DNA of 17,034 nucleotides from the NCBI GenBank assembly GCA_052144935.1, contig JBKQPR010000284.1:1-17034 (forward strand). The letters are read 5' to 3'. Both the position numbers and the translations under genes were made by a program. How positions within the stretch are numbered: the first letter of the stretch is position 1; each line of letters opens with the position of its first letter. The notes under the pieces were generated by a model. That model was not told the origin of the DNA and did no database searches. It saw only the letters and a list, made by a program, of their open reading frames with translations. Positions 1 to 7,121 of the stretch are shown here, one piece after another. This DNA is from JOPF133 sp052144935. Its GTDB lineage: Bacteria > Acidobacteriota > Terriglobia > Bryobacterales > Bryobacteraceae.

Positions 1-24
1 CGTCCGGTGCTCAGACTCCGACCT

Positions 25-951
25 TCACCGATGATAGAAAGCCTCGCCGAAACGATACTCGCCAGGGCTGCCAGATTGAAGCCCCTTCAGCCGTGAAACC
101 GCGTTTTCACGCCGGATCCAAGTAATATCGCGCTCGTTGTAATCCAGGAAAAAGGAGGCGTGTTTGTTGATGGAGCCGCCCACGCTGCCGCCGTACATGC
201 GGTTCGAGAAGTCCGGTTTGTTGGAGGCGAAAGGATTCCGCGAATCGAACACCGCGTCGCTATCGTTGAGGAACAGCATGCCGCGCAACCGGTCCGTTCC
301 GGGCTTGGTGAGGATCTCGATCCGCCCAAAGCCCAGCCGGTCGTATTCGGCCGAAAACGGATTCTGGTTGATCCGCACTTCGCGTATGGATTCCTTCGGT
401 GGGAGTTGCCCGCCAGAAAAGCCGTCGATATAAATCTGGCCTCCATTGGGACCGGCGCCGGGTCCCGCCAGAGCCTGCAAGGCGTCGGCGAGATCGTCGG
501 GATCGTCCGGAAGCGCTTGAAGATCCTCGCCGTTGATCACCAGAGCCGTGGCGTTGCTTTCGGGTTCCACGTTGACGGTCGGGCCGGCTTCGGCGCTCAC
601 CGAGATTTCCTGCTTTTCGGTGCTCAACGACAACTGTATGGGCAGTTGCACGGTGCCGCCGGCATCCACCGTGACGGTGCGGGAAAAGGGCGTGAACCCC
701 GGGAAGGTTAGCTTGACCGTGTATGGGCCCGGCACGAGGCCGGTGAACGAGTAGCTGCCCTCGGCTTGCGACTGCGCCGTCCTAGTGCTGCCGCTGCCGT
801 TGGTCAGGGTCACGGTTGCCGCGGGAATCACGGCGCCGGAATCGTCCGTCAGCGTGCCCTTCACCGTGCCTGTGCCGGGTTGACCGTAGGCGGGGGTGAG
901 CAGCAATCCGGCGGCCAGAAGAAGAGAAGAGATCCTCGCAATGTGAGTCAT
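25..951 (-). CDS. Truncated Oar-like TonB-dependent receptor, probable pseudogene or fragment
   Basis: This 308-residue product carries a signal peptide (about residues 1-23, cut near AYG-Q), a carboxypeptidase-regulatory-like Ig domain (about 26-108) and a TonB-receptor plug region (about 130-225, with QIYIDGFSGG and a FGRIEILTKPG stretch). The first strands of an outer-membrane barrel follow (MYGGSVGGSINKHASFFLDY). Full-length acidobacterial receptors of this kind are about 1000 residues, so roughly two thirds is missing. The recognisable barrel sequence stops near D275-T277 (about position 125); the last 30 residues do not look like receptor, and a TGA at 25-27 closes the frame. The family imports or binds large ligands at the outer membrane with TonB energy, but this version cannot form a barrel. 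The family call is secure; whether it is expressed is not. No strong ribosome binding site precedes the ATG at 951. Confidence 0.85.
   Translation of the reverse strand: MTHIARISSLLLAAGLLLTPAYGQPGTGTVKGTLTDDSGAVIPAATVTLTNGSGSTRTAQSQAEGSYSFTGLVPGPYTVKLTFPGFTPFSRTVTVDAGGTVQLPIQLSLSTEKQEISVSAEAGPTVNVEPESNATALVINGEDLQALPDDPDDLADALQALAGPGAGPNGGQIYIDGFSGGQLPPKESIREVRINQNPFSAEYDRLGFGRIEILTKPGTDRLRGMLFLNDSDAVFDSRNPFASNKPDFSNRMYGGSVGGSINKHASFFLDYNERDITWIRRENAVSRLKGLQSGSPGEYRFGEAFYHR
92..111. repeat. Inverted repeat at the break point of the TonB receptor gene
   Basis: CGTGAAA at 92-98 and TTTCACG at 105-111 are perfect 7-base inverted arms around a 6-base spacer. They lie where receptor homology ends (about 120-128). 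The position suggests an element end or recombination site, but no transposase is visible and the other side lies outside the window. Confidence 0.4.
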
Positions 952-1258
952 AGTATGTTCGCGCTGCCCTGGCAGCCCGTAGTAAAAACATGTTCCCTGA
1001 CGGCGTGCCCCCTGGTCCCGGCTCCCTAACTCACTGGTGCTTTGGAACTTCTCCGCGGGCTGTTAGGGCCCATACTCTTATGATATGACAGGATGGCGCG
1101 CGATGGCCGGTTTGGGTTGCCCTGCCGGAGATCGGAAGAGTGCGATGACGAACATTCCGTAACCTTTGTTACGCATTCGGGCTCGCGATTCTGCCGGCAA
1201 GCCCGCCCGGCGAAGACTGCGATAAGATCGCGGTGGAGGCCTCCCACTGTCCGCTCAG
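952..1258. other. Divergent intergenic region with two small palindromes
   Basis: These 307 bases separate the receptor fragment (minus) from the YdeI-like gene (plus) and should carry both promoters. GCTGCC/GGCAGC at 963-968 and 971-976 is a perfect dyad just upstream of the receptor ATG. CGTAAC/GTTACG at 1158-1163 and 1168-1173 is a second dyad about 86 bases before the plus-strand gene. TATGAT at 1079-1084 resembles a -10 box, but no matching -35 is seen. GGAGGCCTCC at 1235-1244 is a further 10-base palindrome that includes a GGAGG. I see no gene here: the open frames are short and unlike any family I know. Confidence 0.5.
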
Positions 1259-1846
1259 GTGACGACCAACACACCAGACGGCTCCCCTGTAAGGCTTTTC
1301 AAGTCCAAACAGGACTGGGCTGCCTGGCTGGAGAAGAACCATCGCAAGGACACTGGCGTTTGGCTTCGGCTGGCGAAGAAGGACTCGGGGTTGCGGTCGG
1401 TGTCATACGAGGAAGCGCTCGAAGTTGCGCTGTGCTACGGATGGATTGACGGACAGAAGAGGCCTGAAAGCCAACAGACCTGGCTGCAGAGATTTCTTTC
1501 GCGTTCCAGCAAGAGCATCTGGTCGAAGATCAACCGGGAGAAAGCGCTGGCGCTGATTGCGAGCGGGGAGATGAAGGCCGCTGGCCTGGAGGCGATCGAG
1601 AACGCCAAAAAGAATGGACGCTGGGACACCGCCTACGATTCGCCCGGTGTAGCAACCGTTCCCGGCGACTTTCAGGCCGCGCTGGACGCGAATCCGCGGG
1701 CCACGGCATTTTTCAAGACTCTTGACCGGGCGAACCGGTACGCGGTCCTTTGGCGAATTCAAACGGTGAAGAAAGCGGAGACTCGCACTCGGAAGATTGA
1801 GCAGTTCATCGCCATGCTGGAGAGGGAAGAGAAGATTCATCCCTGA
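1259..1846 (+). CDS. YdeI/OmpD-associated (OmdA) family protein
   Basis: This 195-residue cytoplasmic protein has the family's typical layout: an N-terminal FKSKQDWAAWLEKNH segment (about 14-28), a central block with VALCYGWIDGQ (about 56-66) and SKSIWSKINREKA (about 83-95), and a C-terminal OmdA-like helical part (about 130-195, with ATAFFKTLDRANRYAVLWRI) ending in basic and acidic residues. Family members are often annotated as bacteriocin-protection proteins, but the biochemical role is poorly defined. The start is taken as GTG at 1259. A GGAGG at 1235-1239 is too far from it (19 bases) but well placed for a CTG at 1247, which would add four residues; a TAA at 1223-1225 bounds the frame. 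The gene stands alone and is probably ended by the hairpin at 1893-1920. Confidence 0.85.
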   Translation: MTTNTPDGSPVRLFKSKQDWAAWLEKNHRKDTGVWLRLAKKDSGLRSVSYEEALEVALCYGWIDGQKRPESQQTWLQRFLSRSSKSIWSKINREKALALIASGEMKAAGLEAIENAKKNGRWDTAYDSPGVATVPGDFQAALDANPRATAFFKTLDRANRYAVLWRIQTVKKAETRTRKIEQFIAMLEREEKIHP

Positions 1847-1892
1847 TTGTCGACGCGCCGCAAAAAATCGTGGGTTCCGTGGGATTAACGAT

Positions 1893-1920
1893 CCTCCGGC
1901 AGAGCCGGAGGCTTTTCGGT
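1893..1920 (+). terminator. Rho-independent terminator of the YdeI-like gene
   Basis: A perfect 8-base-pair stem, CCTCCGGC (1893-1900) and GCCGGAGG (1904-1911), closes a three-base AGA loop and is followed by CTTTTCGGTT. It sits 46 bases after the stop codon on the same strand. The T tract is short, and the stem-loop core GGCAGAGCC also occurs at 2053-2069, so this may be a repeat used as a terminator. Confidence 0.65.
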
Positions 1921-2132
1921 TGCTGGCCCCTCAAAGGGGCCTGATCGCAACCGCTCAAACCACGTGCGCCGCCCGCACAGTGCCGTTGGTCGCGTGCCGT
2001 CTCCGGGCGCAACGGAAAGCATATTGCCGGAAACGTCAAACTTCGACTGCCTCCCCGGCAGAGCCGGGGGATCTCCCGACTGATTAGACCGGGCCGACGG
2101 ATCCAAGACCCCGCACTCGCCCGCTCGCGGGC
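1893..2132. repeat. Cluster of four hairpins, REP-like
   Basis: Between two convergent genes lie four inverted repeats: 1893-1911 (8 bp, loop AGA); a two-tier fold at 1918-1952 (GGTTGC/GCAACC outside, GGCCCC/GGGGCC at 1925-1930 and 1936-1941 inside); 2053-2069 (CCCCGGC/GCCGGGG, loop AGA); and 2119-2132 (GCCCGC/GCGGGC). The first and third share the core GGCAGAGCC, as expected of a dispersed palindromic repeat pair. No coding frame worth calling crosses the region. That these belong to a genome-wide family is inference. Confidence 0.5.
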
Positions 2133-2134
2133 CT

Positions 2135-3127
2135 TCAGAGGCGGCTGACATCGCAGAATTCCTGGTACGGAAAATCCGAGCCGAGCCGTTTCAGTTCGGC
2201 CATAAAATACTCGTCCATTTGCCTTTGCCGATTGGGGCTAAGCAACTCGGAAGAACCGCCCTGAACGCCCTTGCGCATCATTTTGGTTTTGGTGTGCCAG
2301 GGGATCACGTTCCACACCTCGAACTGGTGGTCCACGCTTTGCATGTATTCGAACGAGGACTTTTCACAGACCTGCCGGAGAACGTCGTCCCCCACTCGCA
2401 CATCCAGGAAATCGGCGACTTTGCGCACCGATCCGGGCAGATCGCGCTTGAGGGATTTGAATGCGAGCACCAATACGTTGGGCCGGCGCCGCTGCGCCCA
2501 GTAACCGGCCGTGCTGACGGCCCAGGATCCAAACATGTGAAAGTCGTCGGAGCAGAACAGCTTGAACCATGTATCGACCGATGGCAACGGCAGCATGTTC
2601 CGCAAGAAGTAGTAGTTCGAGACAAAGACATCCTTGGGATCGCGTATGACCGTGATGTAGCGGGCGTCTTCCGAGTAGGGAATGAACTCCCAGTTCAGAT
2701 GGGTCTTGACGACGCGTTTGCCCTCCGGAGAGTTGCGCCAGGGCGACTCGTCTTCAAGAGGAATCGCGTACTTTCGCATCGCCAGAGAGTACCTGGTGTC
2801 CGGCCACGCCACTACCGAGTGAATGTGGTCGAACTCGGCTTTTCCATGATGCAGGAGTTGTTGCGCAATTTGCATGGTCCAGTTGGTGCCGCTCTTGCCA
2901 TAGGCCGCGATGAACACGTCATGCCTGGTTGCGATGTAATTGCCGAACGGATTATGGCCGGCGAGCCTTTTGCGTTGCTTCTTGCGCATGGCCCGAAAGA
3001 TGCGGTCGCCCCGGCCGAGCTTGTCGAGGCCCCAGACCATCGGCGCGAGGAGGCCGTCAATGACGATGCCCGCAGCACATCGCACGGCCCAGGGGGCTTG
3101 CTGACGCTTGAAAGCAGGATCCGCCAT
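2135..3127 (-). CDS. PAPS-dependent sulfotransferase, family 1
   Basis: This 330-residue protein would transfer sulfate from PAPS to a hydroxyl or amine of an unknown acceptor. The 5'-phosphosulfate loop appears as AAYGKSGTNWT (residues 74-84), KTHLNW at 141-146 supplies the likely catalytic histidine (H143), and the 3'-phosphate site appears as VIRDPKDVFVSNY (160-172). The RKG at 285-287, followed by a glycine-rich turn, matches the C-terminal PAPS-binding motif. Length fits the family. A hydrophobic stretch at about 17-33 could be a weak membrane anchor. The frame is open far upstream, but ATG at 3127 is chosen because GGAGG lies 5 bases before it (3133-3137) and the upstream extension is low-complexity and unlike the family. 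The gene follows the transglycosylase by 142 bases on the same strand. The substrate is not predictable. Confidence 0.9.
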   Translation of the reverse strand: MADPAFKRQQAPWAVRCAAGIVIDGLLAPMVWGLDKLGRGDRIFRAMRKKQRKRLAGHNPFGNYIATRHDVFIAAYGKSGTNWTMQIAQQLLHHGKAEFDHIHSVVAWPDTRYSLAMRKYAIPLEDESPWRNSPEGKRVVKTHLNWEFIPYSEDARYITVIRDPKDVFVSNYYFLRNMLPLPSVDTWFKLFCSDDFHMFGSWAVSTAGYWAQRRRPNVLVLAFKSLKRDLPGSVRKVADFLDVRVGDDVLRQVCEKSSFEYMQSVDHQFEVWNVIPWHTKTKMMRKGVQGGSSELLSPNRQRQMDEYFMAELKRLGSDFPYQEFCDVSRL

Positions 3128-3132
3128 GGATT

Positions 3133-3137
3133 CCTCC
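3133..3137 (-). promoter_or_regulatory. Shine-Dalgarno site fixing the sulfotransferase start
   Basis: On the minus strand GGAGG stands five bases before ATG at 3127. It decides this start over the upstream ATG at 3472, which would run the gene 203 bases into the end of the transglycosylase. Confidence 0.75.
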
Positions 3138-3269
3138 AAGTTACCCGCATTGTACTTGAATCGGGCGTGGTTCCCCGGCCAGCCTCGGCCAGCCTCCGCG
3201 CTAAAGCCCGCCAGCCGCCTGGCGGCGCCCCGCCGGTAAGTGGTGTTTTGGCATTTCTGCCGCGCGCTG

Positions 3270-5516
3270 TTACTGGCTGCCCGCATACAGCCGCCGGTAG
3301 ACATCCGCGTTGCGCAGCACCGCCTGGACATACTCGCGCGTCTCGTTGAACGGAATCGATTCCACAAACTCGGCCGGTTCGCGATAGTCGTTCCACGCCG
3401 ACCACAGCGCCACGCGGCCGGGTCCGGCATTGTAAGCCGCCAGCGTCTGCTCCCACCGCCCGCCGTTGGCATCCAGCATCGAGCGCAGCACCGACGTCCC
3501 GATCCGCAAGTTCGTCACCGGTTGGAACAACAACCGCGTGCTGAAGCCCGCAACGCCCGCCTTGCGCGCGTACTGCCGCCCGGTCACCGGCAGCAGTTGC
3601 GTCAAGCCATAGGCCTTGGCGGGCGAGAGCGCCTGCGGATCGAATTCCGATTCCTGCCGGATCAGCCCGGCTATCAAAAACGGATCCAGCCCGTGTTGCC
3701 GCGCGTATAACTCCAGCTCCGCGCGGTACGGCAGTGGGAAGAGCAGCTCCCAGAACTTACGGGGCGCGCCATCCATATTGAGGTTCAGATAATCGGGCGC
3801 CATGGCCTTCATCGTGTGCAGGGCCTGATGCGGCGAATCGGCCGCGGCGGCCATTTCCATCCCCAGCAGCGCCGCCTGGCCTCCGTTGCGCGCGCCAAAT
3901 CGCAGCTCGCCATCCGCCAGGTCGCCCAGGCCCGCGGTGCGCAGCAGGCGCGAGCGCTCGATCCGCGCCGTAGTGGCCCCACTGGCGACCGTGGCCACGG
4001 GCGGCGCCTGCGCCAGTTTCACCTCCGCCAGCACTCGATCGGCCGCCGAATCGCCGGCCGCCGCCGCCACTTCCGGACGCGCCAGCCGCTCGCGCGCCAG
4101 CATGGAGAAGTAATGATTCTGATAACTCTCCGCCAGCTTGCGATAACAGGCCCGCGCCGAGGCCAGGTCGCCGTTCTGCTCGTAGCAGCGGCCCAGGAAA
4201 TACAGCGCCGTGCCCGCCGACCCATGGCTTCCGTAGGTGCGCACGTGCTCGCGCAGCAGGTCGCCCGCCTCGCTCTTCCGGTGCAGGTAGGCCTGAAAAG
4301 TCACCCGCCAGTGATACAAGCCCGCGTCCGCATCGCCGGGAAAGGTCTCGTACGCCGCCTTGTAGAGCGGCACGAAATCGTCCGGCCGGCCGGTCACCAG
4401 AAACCGGTTGGCCGCCCCCGCCATGGCCTTCAAGCGCCACGGCGATTGCGGATATTCCTTGGCCAACCGATCTACCGCCTGCATCATGGCGGCCTCGTCG
4501 CCCGCGTGCCGGTTGCATTCCTCCAGGTCGTAGAGCCGTTCCGCGCCGGCCTCCAGGGGACCCACTTCGAGGCCGCTCCAATACGAGCAGGCCGCCGCCG
4601 TCTTTCCCGCCAGATAGTCCGCCTGGCCCAACCGGACCAGCGCCCGTTCATGATCCAGTCCGCTGGTCTGGTCCGCCGCGGCCTGAAACTCCGCGCGCGC
4701 CCTGGCATACTCCCGCGCATCCAGCAGGCGCCCGGCACGCTGTAGCAACTGCGCCCCCAGCGGCGCCGGATAATCCGCTCCCATGGCATCCTTCAGCGTC
4801 AGGAGCGCCGCCGCGGCGCGCGGGGCCGCATCGCCCGAAACATATTGGTAGTAGACCCGCTGGTAGAAATCCGCAGCGTGGCTGCGATCGCCGGCCGCCT
4901 GATAGGAATCGGCCAGCGTCAGATCGCCTTCCGGCTGCGGCAACTCCGCGTAGCGCTCGCGCAGCATCCGCACCGATTCCGCCGGCTGCGTGGTTTCGAG
5001 CGCCCGCGCTTCCACCACCCACGCCTTCCCCGCCAGCGGCGATCGCACTTCGCCCGCGTGAGCGGCGGCCAATTCCTTCTCCACGCCCTCGGTGCTCTTC
5101 AATTCCAGCTTGGCCGCCGCCAGATAGTAGCCCGCGTAATCCGCGATCGGCGGCAGCCGCGCCGCCAGGTCTTGCAACGCGGCAACCGCGCCCGCGTAAT
5201 CCTTCTGCTCGTAAGAGGCCACGCCGAGCGCCAGCCGCGCCAGTGCGCCATTGGCGTCCTTGGCATGAGCGTTGGCGTACCCCTGCACGGCCGCGCGCCG
5301 CGCCGGATTGGGCGATTGGCGCCAGGCCGTCACCAGTGCCGCCAGGGGAGTCTCCCTTGCCCCGGAAGTGGCCGTGGAAGCAGCCCCGGAAGCGGCCCCG
5401 GAACCGGCCGGCGCCGGCGCTGGTTTCCCGCGCTGCGCCAACAGTCCCACCGAAGCCGCCAGCCCGAGACCGCTACACCAGAGGACCCGGATAATCCGTG
5501 CCGAGCAGTTCCGCAT
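3270..5516 (-). CDS. Soluble lytic murein transglycosylase with helical-repeat N-terminal part (Slt family)
   Basis: This 748-residue exported enzyme cleaves peptidoglycan between MurNAc and GlcNAc with 1,6-anhydro product formation. A basic start and hydrophobic core (1-28) form a signal peptide. Residues 31-55 are an Ala/Gly/Pro-rich linker. About 60-590 are TPR-like helical repeats, as in the superhelix of Slt70. The catalytic domain covers about 600-745: RQESEFDP with general acid E622, then KAYGLTQLLP (635-644), AYNAGPG (694-700) and ETREYV (725-730). The length is somewhat above Slt70 (about 640). The first 44 bases overlap the end of the coiled-coil/GAF gene, and no ribosome binding site is obvious, so translational coupling is likely. 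Turnover, sporulation-like or envelope-remodelling roles cannot be told apart from the sequence. Confidence 0.93.
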   Translation of the reverse strand: MRNCSARIIRVLWCSGLGLAASVGLLAQRGKPAPAPAGSGAASGAASTATSGARETPLAALVTAWRQSPNPARRAAVQGYANAHAKDANGALARLALGVASYEQKDYAGAVAALQDLAARLPPIADYAGYYLAAAKLELKSTEGVEKELAAAHAGEVRSPLAGKAWVVEARALETTQPAESVRMLRERYAELPQPEGDLTLADSYQAAGDRSHAADFYQRVYYQYVSGDAAPRAAAALLTLKDAMGADYPAPLGAQLLQRAGRLLDAREYARARAEFQAAADQTSGLDHERALVRLGQADYLAGKTAAACSYWSGLEVGPLEAGAERLYDLEECNRHAGDEAAMMQAVDRLAKEYPQSPWRLKAMAGAANRFLVTGRPDDFVPLYKAAYETFPGDADAGLYHWRVTFQAYLHRKSEAGDLLREHVRTYGSHGSAGTALYFLGRCYEQNGDLASARACYRKLAESYQNHYFSMLARERLARPEVAAAAGDSAADRVLAEVKLAQAPPVATVASGATTARIERSRLLRTAGLGDLADGELRFGARNGGQAALLGMEMAAAADSPHQALHTMKAMAPDYLNLNMDGAPRKFWELLFPLPYRAELELYARQHGLDPFLIAGLIRQESEFDPQALSPAKAYGLTQLLPVTGRQYARKAGVAGFSTRLLFQPVTNLRIGTSVLRSMLDANGGRWEQTLAAYNAGPGRVALWSAWNDYREPAEFVESIPFNETREYVQAVLRNADVYRRLYAGSQ

Positions 5517-7065
5517 CGTCGTTGGCTAAAGTGCGCACCAGTTCCAGGTGCAGGTAGTCCACCATGCTGGGGCAGGCCATGAAAAACTTCTGGTGGAAGG
5601 TGGTGCGCGCCTGGTCGATGGGCTTCTGCAACACGTCGTACAGGTTGCGCCGCGCGCGCCCGCTCTCCACGGCATCGGCTTCGTGCAAGCGCATCTCGGC
5701 CGCCTGCACGCGGGCGTAGCGTTGCGCGCGCAGATGAATCTGCTGTTCCTCCGCGGAGAGTTGCTCCCAGGCGGAACGGGCCGGTTTGCCCACCGGGACC
5801 GGAACCGCTGAGATCCGCACCAGCTCTGGCGCGGGCGGTGGCGGCGGTGGCGTCAGAATCTCCCATGCCGCCGAAGCCACCTGGGTCACCATCTCCAGCA
5901 CCGCTTCCTGTCCATCGCCCCACGTGTAGAGCAGTCCCGGCACGCCATCCTTGGTCACCAGCGGGAAGATCGCCACGCGCCCTTCGGTGGGATGGCCCGG
6001 CAGGCTGAGCAGCGCCGCGGATACCTGGCCCTCCGCGATCGCCGCGATCACCGGGTCGCGGCTTTCCACGGCGCCGGCCAACGCAGCCGCGTCCGCGAGC
6101 GGGATCTCCAGCGAGCGAAACCTCTCCTCGGCCTCTTCCGGTACGCCGCGAATGGGCCCGCCGCGCGCCGTGCCATCCGCCACGCGCAGCCAGGCAGCCC
6201 CGCCGGAGAAGACCGCCGCCGCATCCACTAGCGTGGCGCTCAGTTCTTCCCAATCGCCGGACTGCCGGATTCGCCGCACCGCCTGGTTCAGTCGATCGGC
6301 GAACTCGCGCCGCTCGTGTTTGCGCAGTTCGGCGACTAACTGCCGCTCACGCTCACGCGAGTTGGCGAACTCCTGCCGCTCGCGCCCAAGCGATTCGGCG
6401 AACTCTTGCTGGTCGTGTTCCCGCAATTCGGCGAACTCGTGCCGCTCACGCTCCAGGGTTTCGACGGCCAATCGCTCCCGCTCGCGCGACTCGGCGACCT
6501 GCTGCCGCTCATGCTCCAGCGATTCGGCCAACTCGTGCCGCTCGCGTTCCAGGGCTTCGACGGCTATTCGCTCCCGCTCGCGCGACTCGGCGACCTGCTG
6601 CCGCTCCTGCTCCAGCGATTCGGCGAACTCGTGCCGCTCGCGTTCCAGGGTTTCGGCGGCCAATCGCTCCCGCTCGCGCAACTCGGCGACCTGCTGCCGC
6701 TCCTGCTCCAGCGATTCGGCCAACTCGTGCCGCTCGCGCTCCAGGGTTTCGGCCGCCAATCGCTCCCGCTCGCGCGACTCGGCGACCTGCTGCCGCTCAT
6801 GCTCCCGCGATTCGGCAAATTCGTGCCGCTCGCGTTCCAGGGTTTCGGCGGCTAGTCGCTCTCGCTCGCGCGACTCGGCGACCTGCTGCCGCTCGCGCTC
6901 CAGCAACTCGGCAAACTCCTGGCGGTCGTGTTCGCGCAACGCGGCGAACTCCCGCTGATCCTGCGCGCGCAACGTGGCGAGCTGCCGCTCCATCTCTTCC
7001 GAGATCTGGGCGAGATGCTGATCGAGAATTTGGCGCAGGGCCGATTCGGCGGAACTGGAAGCCAT
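5473..7065 (-). CDS. Hendecad coiled-coil protein with a GAF-like domain and a conserved C-terminal tail
   Basis: This 530-residue protein lacks a signal peptide and membrane segments. Residues about 10-258 form one long charged coiled coil (Arg/Glu/Leu/Ala), with five 32-residue repeats at 60-219, each split as 11+10+11. Residues about 262-403 look like a GAF-type sensor fold (DAAAVFSGGAAWLRV, then the AIFPLVTKDGVPGLLYTWG stretch). A TPPPPPPAPE linker (405-414) leads to a C-terminal helical region (435-530) with EEQQIHLRAQRYARVQ and MVDYLHLELVRTLANDDAELL. I have the impression that this tail is shared by other acidobacterial GAF proteins, but I do not know a name or function for it. The stop lies inside the start of the transglycosylase gene. 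A TAGAAT at 7078-7083 (minus) may be a -10 box; no Shine-Dalgarno is visible. A scaffold or sensor role is inference only. Confidence 0.8.
   Translation of the reverse strand: MASSSAESALRQILDQHLAQISEEMERQLATLRAQDQREFAALREHDRQEFAELLERERQQVAESRERERLAAETLERERHEFAESREHERQQVAESRERERLAAETLERERHELAESLEQERQQVAELRERERLAAETLERERHEFAESLEQERQQVAESRERERIAVEALERERHELAESLEHERQQVAESRERERLAVETLERERHEFAELREHDQQEFAESLGRERQEFANSRERERQLVAELRKHERREFADRLNQAVRRIRQSGDWEELSATLVDAAAVFSGGAAWLRVADGTARGGPIRGVPEEAEERFRSLEIPLADAAALAGAVESRDPVIAAIAEGQVSAALLSLPGHPTEGRVAIFPLVTKDGVPGLLYTWGDGQEAVLEMVTQVASAAWEILTPPPPPPAPELVRISAVPVPVGKPARSAWEQLSAEEQQIHLRAQRYARVQAAEMRLHEADAVESGRARRNLYDVLQKPIDQARTTFHQKFFMACPSMVDYLHLELVRTLANDDAELLGTDYPGPLV
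6409..6888 (-). repeat. Five 96-base tandem repeats encoding 32-residue coiled-coil units
   Basis: Residues 60-91, 92-123, 124-155, 156-187 and 188-219 of the coiled-coil protein each follow the pattern QQVAESRERER, LAAETLERER, HEFAESREHER with a few substitutions (S/L, F/L, A/V, H/Q). Degenerate 11-residue units continue on both sides (about 38-59 and 220-256). The repeats keep the frame and are exact multiples of three bases, so copy number could change without breaking the gene. Confidence 0.9.
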
Positions 7066-7121
7066 CGCTGTTGCTCTATTCTAACAGGCGTCAGGTTGCC
7101 GATCCGGATATTCGCGCCGCT

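Noticed and set aside
1129..1140. AGATCGGAAGAG, the first 12 bases of a common Illumina adapter.
   Set aside because: The match ends after 12 bases (next base T rather than C), and the surrounding sequence continues normally, so contamination is unlikely.
3128..3472. N-terminal extension of the sulfotransferase frame to an ATG at 3472.
   Set aside because: It overlaps the transglycosylase end, lacks sulfotransferase character, and a good Shine-Dalgarno marks ATG 3127.
6409..6888. Regular repeats that could suggest a CRISPR array.
   Set aside because: The units are contiguous 96-base coding repeats without unique spacers and keep one reading frame.
5951..6958. A 335-residue plus-strand frame rich in Ser-Arg repeats.
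   Set aside because: It is the antisense shadow of the coiled-coil repeat gene; its SR-like repeats are the complement of the 96-base units, and it has no family resemblance.
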